Source: Planctomycetia bacterium
GTDB lineage: Bacteria > Planctomycetota > Planctomycetia > Pirellulales > Thermoguttaceae
Assembly: GCA_030527205.1 (NCBI GenBank)
Contig: JAUNBG010000007.1
Location: 57,422 to 121,421 of the forward strand
Length of the DNA: 64,000 nucleotides
Direction: 5' to 3'
Shown: positions 63,563-64,000 of the stretch, one piece after another
Layout of the letters: each line of letters opens with the position of its first letter
How positions within the stretch are numbered: the stretch's first letter is position 1
Translations under genes and position numbers: made by a program
Notes under the pieces: generated by a model
The model's input: the letters and a program-made list of their open reading frames with translations, nothing else
Database searches by the model: none
What the model was told of the DNA's origin: nothing

Positions 63563-63642
63563 TGTTCGTCATGCTCCTTTCCATGACGGAAAGAGCCTTG
63601 ATATGCTTGTATCTATTATACCACATTCAAGGCTCGATTTCA

Positions 63643-63846
63643 CTATATAACTTCCAAAGTGTCAATGAATTTTTCAAACTGTTTTCGCTTGATTTGAATA
63701 CGGTTGCCGTTCATAATCACCCACCCGGCAGCCGGGTTTTCTTCCGCTAATTTACGCAGCTTGTTTTCCCCGATACGGAAATATTTTGACGCTTCCTCAA
63801 TGGTGAGCGTGTACTTCTCCCAGATAGGCACATCAGTAATATTCAT
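63643..63846 (-). CDS. xis: Excisionase, Tn916 Xis family
   Basis: The 67-residue product, starting [20 protein letters not shown] with [20 protein letters not shown] and [20 protein letters not shown], is nearly the Tn916 Xis. It is a small winged-helix DNA-bending protein that helps Int remove the element. The ATG follows AGGGGGACATTTTA. Its upstream region and the rest of the element lie beyond or at the right window edge. Confidence 0.93.
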   Translation of the reverse strand: MNITDVPIWEKYTLTIEEASKYFRIGENKLRKLAEENPAAGWVIMNGNRIQIKRKQFEKFIDTLEVI

Positions 63847-64000
63847 TAAAATGTCCCCCTTTCAATAGAGTACAATAGTTTCAAAAGTAGAAAGAGAGCT
63901 TTAATCGGACGGTTATTAGCATAACCTCATGGGAATTGCACCCCCGCATGGTTCTCATGCAGCCCTACCCATTGCCTGCGACGCTCTTAACGCTCGGACT
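63847..64000. other. Region upstream of xis, at window edge
   Basis: This 154-bp stretch holds the xis ribosome-binding site and probably its promoter on the minus strand. No complete gene. It includes a locally GC-rich stretch (TTGCCTGCGACGCTC) whose role I cannot tell. Confidence 0.5.

Larger units (their letters stand above)
62200..64000. mobile_element. End of a Tn916/Tn1549-family integrative and conjugative element
   Basis: An integrase and an excisionase in the Tn916 order, both on the minus strand, with int nearest the element end, mark this as the int-proximal terminus. Direct repeats of the AAGTAGTAAA type lie beside int. The exact left boundary is not fixed; I place it between the recQ fragment and the hairpin at 62239. 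The body runs off the right edge. Codon choice and vocabulary (Firmicutes-like) differ from the host genes. Confidence 0.8.

Overview
The window looks like a chromosome segment from an AT-rich member of the Planctomycetota. This is inferred from gene content: an intact DUF1559 prepilin-like protein ([15 protein letters not shown]... N-terminus) plus a decayed DUF1559 copy, two secreted PD40/c-type-cytochrome proteins of the type annotated in planctomycetes as hydrazine-synthase-alpha-like, Tat-exported Gfo/Idh/MocA and TIM-barrel isomerase-like proteins, and a three-gene MotA/TolQ/ExbB operon with very large ExbD-like partners. No rRNA or tRNA gene was found. The right end carries the integrase/excisionase end of a Tn916/Tn1549-family integrative element typical of Firmicutes, which suggests a gut-like or otherwise Firmicutes-rich habitat (inference).

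Layout. 1-4 kb: 3' end of argH, a Tat-exported metallo-beta-lactamase-fold protein, nikR, and a xylose-isomerase-like gene. 4.3-9.9 kb (minus strand): ion-channel motor operon (ExbB-like, then two ExbD-like proteins). 10.9-16.5 kb: secreted helical-repeat/thioredoxin-like protein, DUF89 phosphatase, secreted glycosidase-like protein overlapping a FliJ-like gene. 16.7-20.6 kb (minus): DUF1559 protein, a small lipoprotein, and a secreted protein with an acidic tail. 21.5-31 kb: Gfo/Idh/MocA oxidoreductase, tandem GNAT, tyrA, an HzsA-like cytochrome, thrC and a membrane protein. 31.5-45.5 kb: housekeeping block with an EF-G paralogue, pheT, fabI, a Ski2-like helicase, surE, groES-groEL behind a strong sigma-54-like promoter, and scpA. 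46-57 kb: small membrane protein, TIM-barrel isomerase, coaD, the DUF1559 pseudogene, a second HzsA-like protein fused to LamG, a secreted alpha/beta hydrolase, and a cysteine-rich secreted protein gene broken by one stop codon. 57.8-61.1 kb: M16-like protein that has lost its zinc motif. 61.2-62.1 kb: GC-richer decayed genes (glutamine amidotransferase-like and recQ). 62.2-64 kb: end of the integrative element.

Between genes the host DNA carries at least twelve copies, in two subfamilies, of a ~105-115 bp element with AGGAAGTTCTAAAA... terminal inverted repeats and a GCGGACGTCTCGTCCGC core. A second dispersed motif forms small hairpins around a conserved ACAACAA loop. The most unusual candidate system is the motor operon: one ExbD-like subunit keeps the membrane aspartate that carries protons in ExbD/TolR and the other has alanine at the aligned position, which would make an asymmetric stator or rotor.
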